Shown: in pieces, positions 16,213 through 24,532 of the stretch | Numbering within the stretch: the first letter of the stretch is position 1 | How the letters are laid out: the number at the start of each line of letters is the position of its first letter | Assembly (NCBI GenBank): GCA_964551195.1 | Contig: CAZKBI010000015.1 | Location: 1 to 32,869 of the forward strand | From: CAYZPB01 sp964551195 | Lineage (GTDB): Bacteria; Bacillota; Bacilli; Tepidibacillales; Tepidibacillaceae | DNA: 32,869 nucleotides | Direction: 5' to 3' | Position numbers and translations under genes: made by a program | The notes under the pieces: generated by a model | Seen by the model: only the letters and a program-made list of their open reading frames with translations | What the model was told of the DNA's origin: nothing | Databases searched by the model: none

Positions 16213-16253
16213 CGCGTCACCTCATTTTCATACCAAGCTATATTGTATCATAA

Positions 16254-16348
16254 GTGGTACCTGGTACCACCCGAGTTGTGTCGAATTCTGTCGCCAGTCA
16301 ATGCCGCCAAACCACACCGCCAGCCCACGCCAGCGGACTATGCCGCCA
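16254..16348. repeat. REP-like palindromic element, copy 1, with GC-rich CGCCA repeats
   Basis: In the 152-base gap between the S41 and S8 genes, GTGGTACC-T-GGTACCAC (16254-16270) is a perfect 8-base inverted repeat. It is followed by CCGAGTTGTGTCGAATTCTG to 16290, and the whole 37-base block recurs at 17815-17851 with 5 mismatches. After it, CGCCA occurs five times (16292, 16305, 16318, 16328, 16344) at 10-16 base spacing, a GC-rich patch unlike the surroundings. It resembles REP elements moved by RAYT transposases, but I cannot name the family. Confidence 0.75.
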
Positions 16349-16364
16349 ACTATGCTATCTGCAA

Positions 16365-17750
16365 CTATTGCTTATAGACGGTAATGGTGTCGTTCTTTTT
16401 AACAGCGATTAATGAAGAAATCTGCTCATTTAGCTGCTCAACTGATAGGTAAGATATACCGTTGCGAATCATAAGTCCCTCATTATTCTGAGTAAACTCG
16501 ACACGTTCGTTTCCAATTCTAAGAGCAACAACTTTTTTCACCGAATCCCAATAGATTGAACCACCAAAATAATTGGTCAAATCACGCAAGGCTAGATAAT
16601 CCAGCTTGTTATCCTGAATCCACGGGGAACCTTTCTTAGGTGTATAGCCTGTCATGTTGCCTAGTTGATTCAAGTAAAGTTGTGCATATTCTAGCTGTTT
16701 AAGGGGATCGGCAATTTCAATATTAGGAGTAACGCCGACGCCGTTCACCTTGTTCTGGTGTGCTGAATAATATTCATTAACTGTTAATTTAAGATAGCCA
16801 TTGTTTTTTAATGCTAATAAATGTTGAACAGTCCCTTTGCCATAGGTTCGTGTGCCAATTACAACCGCCTTATTATATTCTTTCAAAGCAGCAGCCAGTA
16901 TTTCGGAAGCAGATGCCGATCCAGTATTGATTAAGAGCACTGTTGGCAGCTTCCAATCGGCTCCATTGCTGATTGAATGAACGTCTTCGCGGCCAGCATT
17001 GTCACGTACATAAACGATTGGCCCCTCTTCAATAAAATGCTTAGAAACATTAATAACGGCATTTAGGTAACCACCAGGATTATCGCGTAAATCAATAATC
17101 AGTTTGGTCATTTTTTGGTTTCTGAGCTGAGTAAGCGCGTCAGCTATCTCCCTCTCAACTGATGAACTAAAACTATTAATCTGCAAATAACCGATCTGAT
17201 TGGGTAACAACTCAGAAACAACTGCCGGTATATGAATCTGTGCTCGTTTGATATTAAAATTAAGGAGTTTGTCATTTCGTTTTATTGTTAAATTGGTCGT
17301 GGTACCAGGTACGCCCCGAATTAAGGAGGAGACTTCCTCAATAGATTTATTTTTCAAATCTACTCCGTCAACACTGATTAAAAGGTCTAGTGCTTTTAAG
17401 CCCGCAGCTTCTGCTGGCGAACCTTTGATCGCTGATTGTACTTCGATGTAGTCGCCCGCTTCTAAAATATAAATGCCGATCCCTACGAAGTCGCCATCAA
17501 TATTTTCAATAAATTTCCGATACTCTTCATCGGTGAAAAAGACTGTATGCGGATCATCTAAGGCATCTATCATCCCTTTGATTGCACCTTGTGTTAGACT
17601 CTCATCGCTTATATTGCTAATATGCTGGTCCTTTAAAAGTTCATATATCTCAGTAATCGCATCATAATTAGTAATTTCAGCTGCAGCTATAGAGACTGGT
17701 GCTAAAAGTATTAATATAAACGCTAAAGTAATGATTAAAATTCTTTTCAT
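16365..17750 (-). CDS. Carboxy-terminal processing peptidase (S41, CtpA/CtpB type) with copper-amine-oxidase-N-like tail
   Basis: An exported serine protease of 461 residues. The ATG at 17750 is preferred because GGAGG stands 7 bases upstream; a longer start at 17765 contains that site. Residues 1-24 form a signal peptide ending in AAAE. An N-terminal helical part precedes a PDZ domain (about 88-165, IGIYILEAGD, GSPAEAAGL, SVDGVDL). The S41 core has IDLRDNPGGYLNAV, NTGSASASEILAAALK with the nucleophile S280, and RTYGKGTVQ with the general base K305, 25 residues apart as in Prc/CtpA. Residues about 372-450 (LALRDLTNYFGGSIYWDS...) look like the copper amine oxidase N-terminal-like domain (PF07833) common in Firmicutes wall proteins. 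CtpB enzymes act in sporulation signalling; the substrate here is unknown. The gene is flanked on both sides by REP-like repeats. Confidence 0.92.
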   Translation of the reverse strand: MKRILIITLAFILILLAPVSIAAAEITNYDAITEIYELLKDQHISNISDESLTQGAIKGMIDALDDPHTVFFTDEEYRKFIENIDGDFVGIGIYILEAGDYIEVQSAIKGSPAEAAGLKALDLLISVDGVDLKNKSIEEVSSLIRGVPGTTTNLTIKRNDKLLNFNIKRAQIHIPAVVSELLPNQIGYLQINSFSSSVEREIADALTQLRNQKMTKLIIDLRDNPGGYLNAVINVSKHFIEEGPIVYVRDNAGREDVHSISNGADWKLPTVLLINTGSASASEILAAALKEYNKAVVIGTRTYGKGTVQHLLALKNNGYLKLTVNEYYSAHQNKVNGVGVTPNIEIADPLKQLEYAQLYLNQLGNMTGYTPKKGSPWIQDNKLDYLALRDLTNYFGGSIYWDSVKKVVALRIGNERVEFTQNNEGLMIRNGISYLSVEQLNEQISSLIAVKKNDTITVYKQ

Positions 17751-17783
17751 CAGTGACGCCTCCATGCCTTTTTTATAATTTTA

Positions 17784-17915
17784 CACTATTTGACATAAAA
17801 GTCCACTCTATCGGGTTGTACCGGGTACCTCCCGAATTGTGTCGAATTTTGCACCATTTGACATATGCGTCATTTGACATATGCACCATTTGACATAAAA
17901 GTCCACTCCATCGAG
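17784..17915. repeat. REP-like element copy 2 inside a 100-base direct repeat with 16-base tandem repeats
   Basis: In the 200-base gap before the S41 gene. A 32-base block (ATTTGACATAAAAGTCCACTC core) at 17784-17815 recurs exactly 100 bases later at 17884-17915 with 3 differences. Between the copies lies the REP-like block GTTGTACCGGGTACC...TTTTG (17815-17851), matching copy 1 at 16254 in the same orientation. Then CATTTGACATA occurs three times (17855, 17871, 17887) at a strict 16-base period. The second 32-base block forms one arm of the nuoN terminator. Confidence 0.85.
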
Positions 17916-17930
17916 TGACAGAGTGGACTC
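17896..17930 (-). terminator. Intrinsic terminator of the nuo operon
   Basis: On the minus strand AGTCCACTC (17929-17921) pairs perfectly with GAGTGGACT (17908-17900) across a 12-base loop, followed by TTT. It begins about 20 bases after the nuoN stop codon. The T tract is short. The downstream arm is duplicated 100 bases further on (see repeat at 17784). Confidence 0.75.
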
Positions 17931-17950
17931 ATTTATAGCTTTTCAGTTAG

Positions 17951-19510
17951 CTAGAATTTCCAGTCAAAACCCGAGCCTATTTCAAAGATATCGGTAAAAA
18001 TAAAATTATTATTAAGGAAATCATAGAGCACGTTCGGGAATAGACCAAGTAGGACTGTTAGTAAGAAAAGCACAAGTACTAATACTTGAACTGTTTTGCC
18101 TACCGGCATTTTAGCCTCAGTCGTACCAGGTCGCATATACATCTGCTTAACAATTCTAAAGTAGTAGAAGTAGGAAATAATACTGGTAATTACGATAATT
18201 CCTGCTAATACATAGCCATCAACTATAACTGCACCAATGAAAATATTCAGCTTCGCAATGAAACCAATCGTAATCGGCAAGCCGGCAAGTGAAAGCAGGA
18301 AAAACGTCATTGCAATCGCAAGTAATGGACTACGGTGGTATAAACCACGGAATGATGTAATATCATCATGTCCTGAATCACGAGTTACAATAGTTACAAT
18401 AGTAAAGGCACCTAGATTCATTACTAGATATGCAAGCAGATAGAATATTATGTTCGTAATACTCAAATCGATAAACTGAACCCCAATCAAAGTCGCTAGC
18501 GGTACCAGAATGTAACCAGCCTGAGCGATACTAGAGTAAGCTAGTAGGCGCTTAACATTGGTCTGTAATAGTGCAACAACGTTGCCGATAATCATCGTTA
18601 GGCCCGCCAACACTGCAAAGATAATTATCATCTCATCGAAGAGGAAAAAACGATACTGTTCGATCCCCCTGATAACCTCGATATCAGTTGCGAGCAGCCC
18701 GAAGCTAGTTAGGAAAATTCTGATGATAATCGCAAAGCCTGCTGCTTTAGATACCACAGATAAGAAAGCTGTTATTGGCGTTGGAGCGCCTTCGTAAACG
18801 TCCGGTGCCCACATATAAGATGGGACGATCGTGATTTTGTAACTAAGACCAATAAACATCAGGATAAAGCCGAAGTAGACGAAAAAGTCGTAGCCACTAT
18901 GGAAAGCCATCGGCAATCTTTCAGCAATCACAAAAAGATTCGTTGAACCCGTTAATCCGTAGATAAATGAGGATCCATAAATAAAGATTGCTGAAGAGAC
19001 AGATCCAGTGATAACGAATTTGAAGGCTGACTCGTTTGATTTAAGATGCTTTTTGCGCAAGGCTACAAGAATATAGGTTGAGAAACTCAGTAACTCTAAA
19101 CCAATATATAGTGTAATTAGGTCTGCCGAAGAAGCCATGACCATTGCGCCCATTACCGCCGTTAATAGTAAGTAGTAGTATTCCCCCTCGTTTTTGACTC
19201 CATCCTTTTTAACAGTACCAATCGACATTAGAAAAACTGTCAAGGTTCCAAGGAGGAAAATCATTTTGAAAAGACTACCAAAACTATCAACCCGGTAGGT
19301 ATTGTTTAATAGATACTCAACTCCTGGTAGCTGCATCTGCATCGATGTGAAAAACATAGCAATCAAGACGCCGATTACTGCGGTCCAACCAAGATAGATA
19401 CGATTAATCTTAGTCGGTAGAAAGAGATCAGCAAAAATGAGTAATATTACAACGATTGCAATTGTGAATTCAGGAGCCATTAGTCCCCAGTTCAATTCAT
19501 ATAGATTCAT
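17951..19510 (-). CDS. nuoN: NADH-quinone oxidoreductase subunit N
   Basis: An antiporter-like membrane subunit of complex I that carries one proton channel. The 519-residue protein has about 14 membrane segments. The proton-path glutamate lies in LITLYIGLELLSFSTYI and the key lysine region in YKITIVPSYMWAPDVYEGA, with TAFLSVVSKAAGFAI after it. A second charged half, LAYSSIAQAGYILVPL, is typical of NuoN. Length is as expected. It is the last nuo gene, starting 4 bases after nuoM, and is followed by a hairpin terminator. Confidence 0.95.
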   Translation of the reverse strand: MNLYELNWGLMAPEFTIAIVVILLIFADLFLPTKINRIYLGWTAVIGVLIAMFFTSMQMQLPGVEYLLNNTYRVDSFGSLFKMIFLLGTLTVFLMSIGTVKKDGVKNEGEYYYLLLTAVMGAMVMASSADLITLYIGLELLSFSTYILVALRKKHLKSNESAFKFVITGSVSSAIFIYGSSFIYGLTGSTNLFVIAERLPMAFHSGYDFFVYFGFILMFIGLSYKITIVPSYMWAPDVYEGAPTPITAFLSVVSKAAGFAIIIRIFLTSFGLLATDIEVIRGIEQYRFFLFDEMIIIFAVLAGLTMIIGNVVALLQTNVKRLLAYSSIAQAGYILVPLATLIGVQFIDLSITNIIFYLLAYLVMNLGAFTIVTIVTRDSGHDDITSFRGLYHRSPLLAIAMTFFLLSLAGLPITIGFIAKLNIFIGAVIVDGYVLAGIIVITSIISYFYYFRIVKQMYMRPGTTEAKMPVGKTVQVLVLVLFLLTVLLGLFPNVLYDFLNNNFIFTDIFEIGSGFDWKF

Positions 19511-19514
19511 TAGA

Positions 19515-21098
19515 CTAACCTCCCCACACAGTCAGTAGCATCTGAATTGTTGCCTGTAATGGATCAGCAAGCAATGCAGGATAGACACCGATTAATATTG
19601 AAAATCCAATTAACACAATCAAAGGAATAACTTCGATTGATCTAACATCTTTCACACCCTGTAGAGCAAGGGTTGTTTCGCCAAAGTTGATTTTCATAGC
19701 TGCACGTAAAAGGTAAGCGGTCGTTATAATGAGACCGAACAGACTAATAATTGCGAGCACTGGAAAGCCTTTAAAGAGACCCAAGAAGACCATGAACTCA
19801 CTAATAAAGCCAGACATTCCTGGCAGTCCTAAGGAGGCAAGTGCTGTCACTAAAAAGATACCGGCAAAGAAGGGCATTGTAGAGGCCATTCCGCCAAGAT
19901 CGGCGAACTTGGTCGTGCCAACACGACTGTAAATTACGCCAGCTATATAAAAGAATAATGCTGAAAGTAGTCCGTGCGATACCATCTGGAAGATAGCACC
20001 CTGGAAGCCGAGTGAATTCATCGCACCTAGGCCCAACAGGATTATACCCATATGCGAAATACTTGAGTAAACAACAACCATCTTAAAGTCCTTCTGGACA
20101 AAGGCTAGGAAACCGCCATAGAATAAGTTAATTAAGCCCAGAATAATTATAAGCGTCGAAAGTGTTGCAGTGACTGTCGGGAAAAATGGATAGAGTATCC
20201 GGAATAGTCCGTACCCACCAATTTTCAAAAGCACTCCTGACAGAATCATGCTCATCGGTGCTGGAGCTTGATAGTGAACCCGCAGAATCCAAGAATGGAA
20301 GGGGAATAAAGGTATTTTGATACCAAAAGCAACTAACAAGGCAATGAACATCCCATATAGGAAAAAGTCGCTAAATGGCGCAAGCCCATTCACTGCAGAC
20401 AATACATAATAAGGTGAACTTGGGTCTGTTAGGTTATAGACGATTGTCTGAATATCACTTGTAAAAACAACCATGTTATTACCGTAAGTCGCACCCGCAT
20501 TTAGAATGATTGCGACAAAAGCAACCAACATAATAATAGACGCTAATCCATTGTAGAGTAAGAAAGTGAAGGCTGCTTTCTCGCGCTTCTCTTGCCCCCA
20601 GATACCTACCAGGAAGAACATCGTAATTAATGTAATTTCAAAAAAGATAAAGAAAAGGAAAAGGTTCTGGGCTAAGAAAATCCCATATAAACCAACCTGC
20701 ATAATTGCGAATACTATGAAGTATTCCTTCCAGCGTTTTTGGATCATATTAGCTGCTGCAATTGCCGACATGGTAGCCACGATTGTCGATAAGAGCAACA
20801 AGGCTAGCGCTAAGCCGTCAACTCCAAGTGCATAACGGAATTCAATTATTGAGCTACCGTTAAAGCTATCATCAGTTAGCGGAATCTCAATCCAGCGCAT
20901 ATCTTCAACATACTGCATGCTACCAGTCGTTGTATCAAAGCCAACAAATAGTACGATTGCCAGTATGAGTGCGATCACTGTTCCTAATACCGAAATTAGC
21001 TTAATCGCAGCGACGCGATTGCTTGGTACAAAAGCAAGGATTAGCACAACTAGTAATGGCAAAAAAACAATTAGCGAAAGTAATCCGAAACTACCCAT
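19515..21098 (-). CDS. nuoM: NADH-quinone oxidoreductase subunit M
   Basis: The second antiporter-like proton-pumping subunit of complex I, 527 residues with about 14 membrane segments. The conserved glutamate is in FIFFEITLITMFFLVGIWG and the lysine in FGIKIPLFPFHSWILRVHYQ; the string HYQAPAPMSMILSGVLLKIG is diagnostic of NuoM (NuoL has a different string). AYSSISHMGIILLGLGAMN lies in the second half. The start codon shares one base with the nuoL stop, and nuoN follows after 4 bases. Confidence 0.96.
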   Translation of the reverse strand: MGSFGLLSLIVFLPLLVVLILAFVPSNRVAAIKLISVLGTVIALILAIVLFVGFDTTTGSMQYVEDMRWIEIPLTDDSFNGSSIIEFRYALGVDGLALALLLLSTIVATMSAIAAANMIQKRWKEYFIVFAIMQVGLYGIFLAQNLFLFFIFFEITLITMFFLVGIWGQEKREKAAFTFLLYNGLASIIMLVAFVAIILNAGATYGNNMVVFTSDIQTIVYNLTDPSSPYYVLSAVNGLAPFSDFFLYGMFIALLVAFGIKIPLFPFHSWILRVHYQAPAPMSMILSGVLLKIGGYGLFRILYPFFPTVTATLSTLIIILGLINLFYGGFLAFVQKDFKMVVVYSSISHMGIILLGLGAMNSLGFQGAIFQMVSHGLLSALFFYIAGVIYSRVGTTKFADLGGMASTMPFFAGIFLVTALASLGLPGMSGFISEFMVFLGLFKGFPVLAIISLFGLIITTAYLLRAAMKINFGETTLALQGVKDVRSIEVIPLIVLIGFSILIGVYPALLADPLQATIQMLLTVWGG

Positions 21099-22270
21099 TA
21101 GCTCATCAACCCCCTAACTACTAAGCCGATTAAAAGTGTGGCAATACCAAGGACAGTTAGAAGCGTGTATGCTTGGATCTGGCCCGTTTGGATTCTTGCC
21201 CCAAACCTTCCTAATCCTACTGAGACATTAACAGCTAGCTGTACTAAATTCTCTATCACATATTTATCAAATAGAGCTAGCAGCTTACCAAATGCTCGAT
21301 ATGGTTTAACAATTAATAGATTATTGATCTCATCCATATAATACTTATTATAAAGTAGCTTATAGAGTGGCGCAGGTTTTGGTGTTTTTGCCAAGGTTGC
21401 CTGCGGATCGCGTCCATAGGCTAGCCATGCTAGCATTATACCTAGTAGCGCTACAATAATTGAAGCGACAATTATCCAGATTGGTCCTGATATTTCCTGG
21501 GCAATAGTGCCGCCGGCGCTGATGAAATCTCCAAAGCCGAAGAACTCAATGTAACCAGCAAAGACTGCAAAAAATGCCAGCACCACCATCGGTAAAGTCA
21601 TGCTGACTGGTGCCTCGTGTGCAATAAATTTAGTCCGCGGTTGGTCAGTAAATACTAGGAAATATAGTCTAAACATATAGAAAGCAGTCAGTAATGCAGT
21701 TATTATGCTTACCCAGAAAAGTATGGCGAAGCCGCTACCGTAGACTGACATGAAAATCATGTCTTTAGAGAAAAAGCCCGCTAGTAATGGGAAGCCTGAA
21801 ATTGCAAGTGCACCGATTAGAAATACTGCACGGGTCAGCTTCATATTTTTGCCGACGCCACCCATTTTCTTAATATTCTGCGTGCCAACAGCATGAATAA
21901 CGCTGCCGGCCGCTAGGAAGAGTAGCGCCTTAAAGAACGCGTGCGTGAATAGGTGGAAAACTGCTGCGATATAGCCCAATGATCCAAGTGCAAGCATCAT
22001 GTAACCGAGCTGACTGACTGTGGAGTAGGCGAGNNNNNNNNNNNNNNNNNNNNNNNNNNNNNNNNNNNNNNNNNNNNNNNNNNNNNNNNNNNNNNNNNNN
22101 NNNNNNNNNNNNNNNNNNNNNNNNNNNNNNNNNGCAAGCACGAAGGAACCGAGAATAAAGAAGATTCCAAGGTAGGCTGCTTTTTCCTTTAATCTATTGC
22201 CGAAGGCGACTAATAAGATGAAGGAGATAAGCGGTAATAACGGTACTATCCAAGCTAAGTTATACAACAT
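21098..22270 (-). CDS. nuoL: NADH-quinone oxidoreductase subunit L (interrupted by assembly gap)
   Basis: The largest antiporter-like subunit of complex I, with the long lateral helix. The visible start is MLYNLAWIVPLLPLISFILL (ATG at 22270), running for about 45 residues to the N run. After the gap comes LAYSTVSQLGYMMLALGSLG and HLFTHAFFKALLFLAAGSVI, which in family members lie near residue 320-350. The C-terminal part ends normally at 21098, including the segment after LLYNKYYMDEINNLL that leads into the last helix. NuoL is usually about 610-640 residues, so roughly 270 residues (some 800 bases) are hidden by the 100-base gap. That both sides share a reading frame across 100 Ns is chance. 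The gene itself is likely intact. Confidence 0.93.
   Translation of the reverse strand: MLYNLAWIVPLLPLISFILLVAFGNRLKEKAAYLGIFFILGSFVLXXXXXXXXXXXXXXXXXXXXXXXXXXXXXXXXXXLAYSTVSQLGYMMLALGSLGYIAAVFHLFTHAFFKALLFLAAGSVIHAVGTQNIKKMGGVGKNMKLTRAVFLIGALAISGFPLLAGFFSKDMIFMSVYGSGFAILFWVSIITALLTAFYMFRLYFLVFTDQPRTKFIAHEAPVSMTLPMVVLAFFAVFAGYIEFFGFGDFISAGGTIAQEISGPIWIIVASIIVALLGIMLAWLAYGRDPQATLAKTPKPAPLYKLLYNKYYMDEINNLLIVKPYRAFGKLLALFDKYVIENLVQLAVNVSVGLGRFGARIQTGQIQAYTLLTVLGIATLLIGLVVRGLMS
22034..22133. other. Scaffold gap of 100 N inside nuoL
   Basis: Exactly 100 undetermined bases, the conventional placeholder length. Comparison with NuoL length indicates a larger missing piece of roughly 0.8 kb containing the first proton channel. 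All coordinates above this point are offset from the true genome by the difference. Confidence 0.97.
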
Positions 22271-22291
22271 AATAATATCCTCTCCCTCTCA

Positions 22292-22600
22292 TTATCGTCT
22301 CATTATATTTATTTCATCAATATTGATTGTTCCTTTATTACGGAAGAGCAAGATAATAATAGCTAAGGCAACAGCCATCTCAACTGCGGCAACCGCAATT
22401 ATGAATAGTGTAAAAATATGCCCTGCAGTATCTGGATAAAGACCAAACTTAGAGAATGCCACAAGGTTGATGTTCGCAGCATTAAGCATTAGCTCAATTG
22501 ATAAGAGAACGATAATGCTGTTCCTCTTAAACAAGACACCAAAGATACCGATTGTGAATAAAATTGCTCCAACTGCTAAATATGCGCTTAATGGTACCAT
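22292..22600 (-). CDS. nuoK: NADH-quinone oxidoreductase subunit K
   Basis: A small membrane subunit of complex I (102 residues, three transmembrane helices) that takes part in the E-channel for protons. The two conserved membrane glutamates are visible: E36 in LLSIELMLNAANINLVAFS and about E74 in AAVEMAVALAI. Length is that of the family. It starts 2 bases after the nuoJ stop and ends 21 bases before nuoL. Confidence 0.96.
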   Translation of the reverse strand: MVPLSAYLAVGAILFTIGIFGVLFKRNSIIVLLSIELMLNAANINLVAFSKFGLYPDTAGHIFTLFIIAVAAVEMAVALAIIILLFRNKGTINIDEINIMRR

Positions 22601-22602
22601 TG

Positions 22603-23097
22603 TTAATCACTCTCCTTTTTGGCAATTAATACCGATCCGATTAAAGCGATCAGTAAGAGAATTGATGCGATTTCAAAAGGAATAACATACTCAGTAAATA
22701 GCCTCTCACCAATTGTCAGTACGTTATTCTCATCGAAAGGTGAATGAGTGGTTGGCCATTTAGTTATGTAAATACCATAAAGAATAATTCCACCAATAAT
22801 ACCTGCACCAAGAAAGGCAAAAAAAGCATGGCCGTGCCTGCGAATCCGTTTCTCATGATGCTGATTAGTCATCATTACTCCAAGCGCCATCATAATTGTG
22901 ATTGCACCAGCGTAGATTAGTATCTGAACAACTGCTAAGAACTCGGCGTTTAGTATTAAGAAAAGGCCAGCTACGCCAAGGAAAGTTAGTCCCATCGCTA
23001 GTACCATATGAATAACACGATTTAGATTTATTACTAGAACTGCTCCTGTTATCGCCATTAGGGCGAAGATAAAAAAAGCGACATATTCACCGGTCAT
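22603..23097 (-). CDS. nuoJ: NADH-quinone oxidoreductase subunit J
   Basis: A membrane subunit of complex I, 164 residues with five hydrophobic segments. The pattern VIHMVLAMGLTFLGVAGLFLIL, with LAVVQILIYAGAITIMMALG after it, is the NuoJ signature (AxxQIxxYxGAI). It contributes to the central proton path next to NuoK. It shares one base with the end of nuoI and leads directly into nuoK. Confidence 0.95.
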   Translation of the reverse strand: MTGEYVAFFIFALMAITGAVLVINLNRVIHMVLAMGLTFLGVAGLFLILNAEFLAVVQILIYAGAITIMMALGVMMTNQHHEKRIRRHGHAFFAFLGAGIIGGIILYGIYITKWPTTHSPFDENNVLTIGERLFTEYVIPFEIASILLLIALIGSVLIAKKESD

Positions 23098-23519
23098 TAT
23101 TCATTCGCCTCCCTTAGTTGCTCTATATTTTCTTCCAGCCAATAAATATTTTTATCAAGATTTTGCTTATAATAGACTGCGTGCTCATAAGTGTTAGTCA
23201 TTTTGAGAGCATTAGTTGGGCAGACCTCTGTGCAAAGATCGCAGAGAATGCACTGACCAAATTTAATATCGTAGGTATCAAGTACCTTAACCTTTTTCTC
23301 AGGGTCAGGATTATCCTTGCCCGTAAGCGAAATCGCCTGTGTCGGACAAATACGCACACACTGATTACATACAATACAGAGTTCGCGATCCAAATGTTGA
23401 ATACCTCGGAAACGTTCAGGATGGATAATTTTGACCTCTGGATATTCAATTGTTACCTTCGGCTTAAACATATATTTAAGGGTTAAACCAAGGCCTTTTA
23501 ATAGATTAATACCCCACAT
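23097..23519 (-). CDS. nuoI: NADH-quinone oxidoreductase subunit I (2x[4Fe-4S] ferredoxin)
   Basis: The peripheral-arm subunit that carries clusters N6a and N6b and passes electrons to NuoB. Two complete ferredoxin motifs are present: C48-C51-C54-C58 in CIVCNQCVRICP and C90-C93-C96-C100 in CILCDLCTEVCP. At 140 residues it is near the short end for the family. With nuoE, F and G absent from the operon, NuoI would be the first visible iron-sulfur relay, so an unknown donor (for example ferredoxin or another dehydrogenase) may deliver electrons here; that is inference from known Fpo/NDH-1-like complexes. Confidence 0.96.
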   Translation of the reverse strand: MWGINLLKGLGLTLKYMFKPKVTIEYPEVKIIHPERFRGIQHLDRELCIVCNQCVRICPTQAISLTGKDNPDPEKKVKVLDTYDIKFGQCILCDLCTEVCPTNALKMTNTYEHAVYYKQNLDKNIYWLEENIEQLREANE

Positions 23520-23533
23520 ATTATCTCACCCTC

Positions 23534-24532
23534 CTAAAAGATACCTAGTACTTTAAGTACTGAAGTTATCACTATATTAAATAATGCTAATGGTATTAGA
23601 ATTTTCCACGCAAAACTCATTAACTGATCAATTCTAACACGCGGAAAAGTTGCCCTTACCCAGAAGAGGTAAAACACTAAAAGTAAGAATTTTAGCATGA
23701 ACCAAATAATGCCCGGGATAAAATCAAGTCCGAATGGAGCATCCCAGCCTCCTAGGAAAAGTACAGTCATCAGCGATGACAATGCGAAAATATATGCATA
23801 CTCAGTCAGCATGTAGAATGCCCAACGGAAACCACTATATTCGACAAAATAACCGGCTACTAACTCATTTTCTGCCTCTGGCAAATCAAAAGGTGTTCGG
23901 TTAACCTCCGCATTAGCGGCGATAACAAAGACAACGAAGCCAATAAATTGCGGGAAGATGTTCCACATACCCTCTTGCTGCGCATGTACAACATCGATTA
24001 GATTAAGGCTGCCCGCCATCAGTGCTATTCCTAAGAATGAAAGGATAATCGGAACCTCGTAACTAAGCATCTGTGCAACGGAACGCATACCGCCCATAAT
24101 CGCATATTTATTATTGGAGGACCAACCACCCAGCAAAATGCCAGTAATCGTTAAGCTTGATAATGCCCCGTAATATAGTAGCCCAACATTGCTATTCGCA
24201 AAATAAAGATTTTCCGAGAAGGGAATAATCGCTAGAATTGCGAAAGCTGGCATAAAGGCAAGTATAGGGCCAAGACGGAATAGAAAACTGTCAGCCTTAT
24301 AGGGAACAATGTCCTCTTTTAATAGTAACTTCAGAACGTCAGCAACGCTCTGCAATAAACCTAAGGGACCAACACGATTTGGTCCTTTCCTTGATTGCAT
24401 GAAGCCGAGCACTTTACGCTCACCATACAAGGCGTACATAACAAAAACTAGTACGATCACGAGGAGGATAGTTGCAAAGATTGCCATCAAGACAAAGTTT
24501 AGCCAGGAAAACGGCTCAAATAGAAGCGACAT
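23534..24532 (-). CDS. nuoH: NADH-quinone oxidoreductase subunit H
   Basis: The membrane subunit at the junction with the peripheral arm, forming part of the quinone chamber. The 332-residue protein has about eight membrane segments. The conserved cytoplasmic loops are ERKVLGFMQSRKGPNRVG (about 38-55) and AEVNRTPFDLPEAENELV, with FVEYSGFRWAFYMLTEY following. Its ATG shares one base with the nuoD stop codon. Length and motifs are normal. Confidence 0.97.
   Translation of the reverse strand: MSLLFEPFSWLNFVLMAIFATILLVIVLVFVMYALYGERKVLGFMQSRKGPNRVGPLGLLQSVADVLKLLLKEDIVPYKADSFLFRLGPILAFMPAFAILAIIPFSENLYFANSNVGLLYYGALSSLTITGILLGGWSSNNKYAIMGGMRSVAQMLSYEVPIILSFLGIALMAGSLNLIDVVHAQQEGMWNIFPQFIGFVVFVIAANAEVNRTPFDLPEAENELVAGYFVEYSGFRWAFYMLTEYAYIFALSSLMTVLFLGGWDAPFGLDFIPGIIWFMLKFLLLVFYLFWVRATFPRVRIDQLMSFAWKILIPLALFNIVITSVLKVLGIF

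Noticed and set aside
17751..17765. Upstream ATG for the S41 peptidase
   Set aside because: The ribosome binding site GGAGG lies directly after that ATG and is correctly spaced for the ATG at 17750, which also starts a normal signal peptide.
17787..17896. Repeated TTGACA sequences considered as tandem -35 boxes on the plus strand
   Set aside because: None has a TATAAT-like sequence 16-18 bases downstream, and no plus-strand gene follows.
17855..17902. 16-base tandem repeats considered as a CRISPR array
   Set aside because: Three direct copies with no spacers of normal length and no cas genes; a simple tandem repeat explains them.
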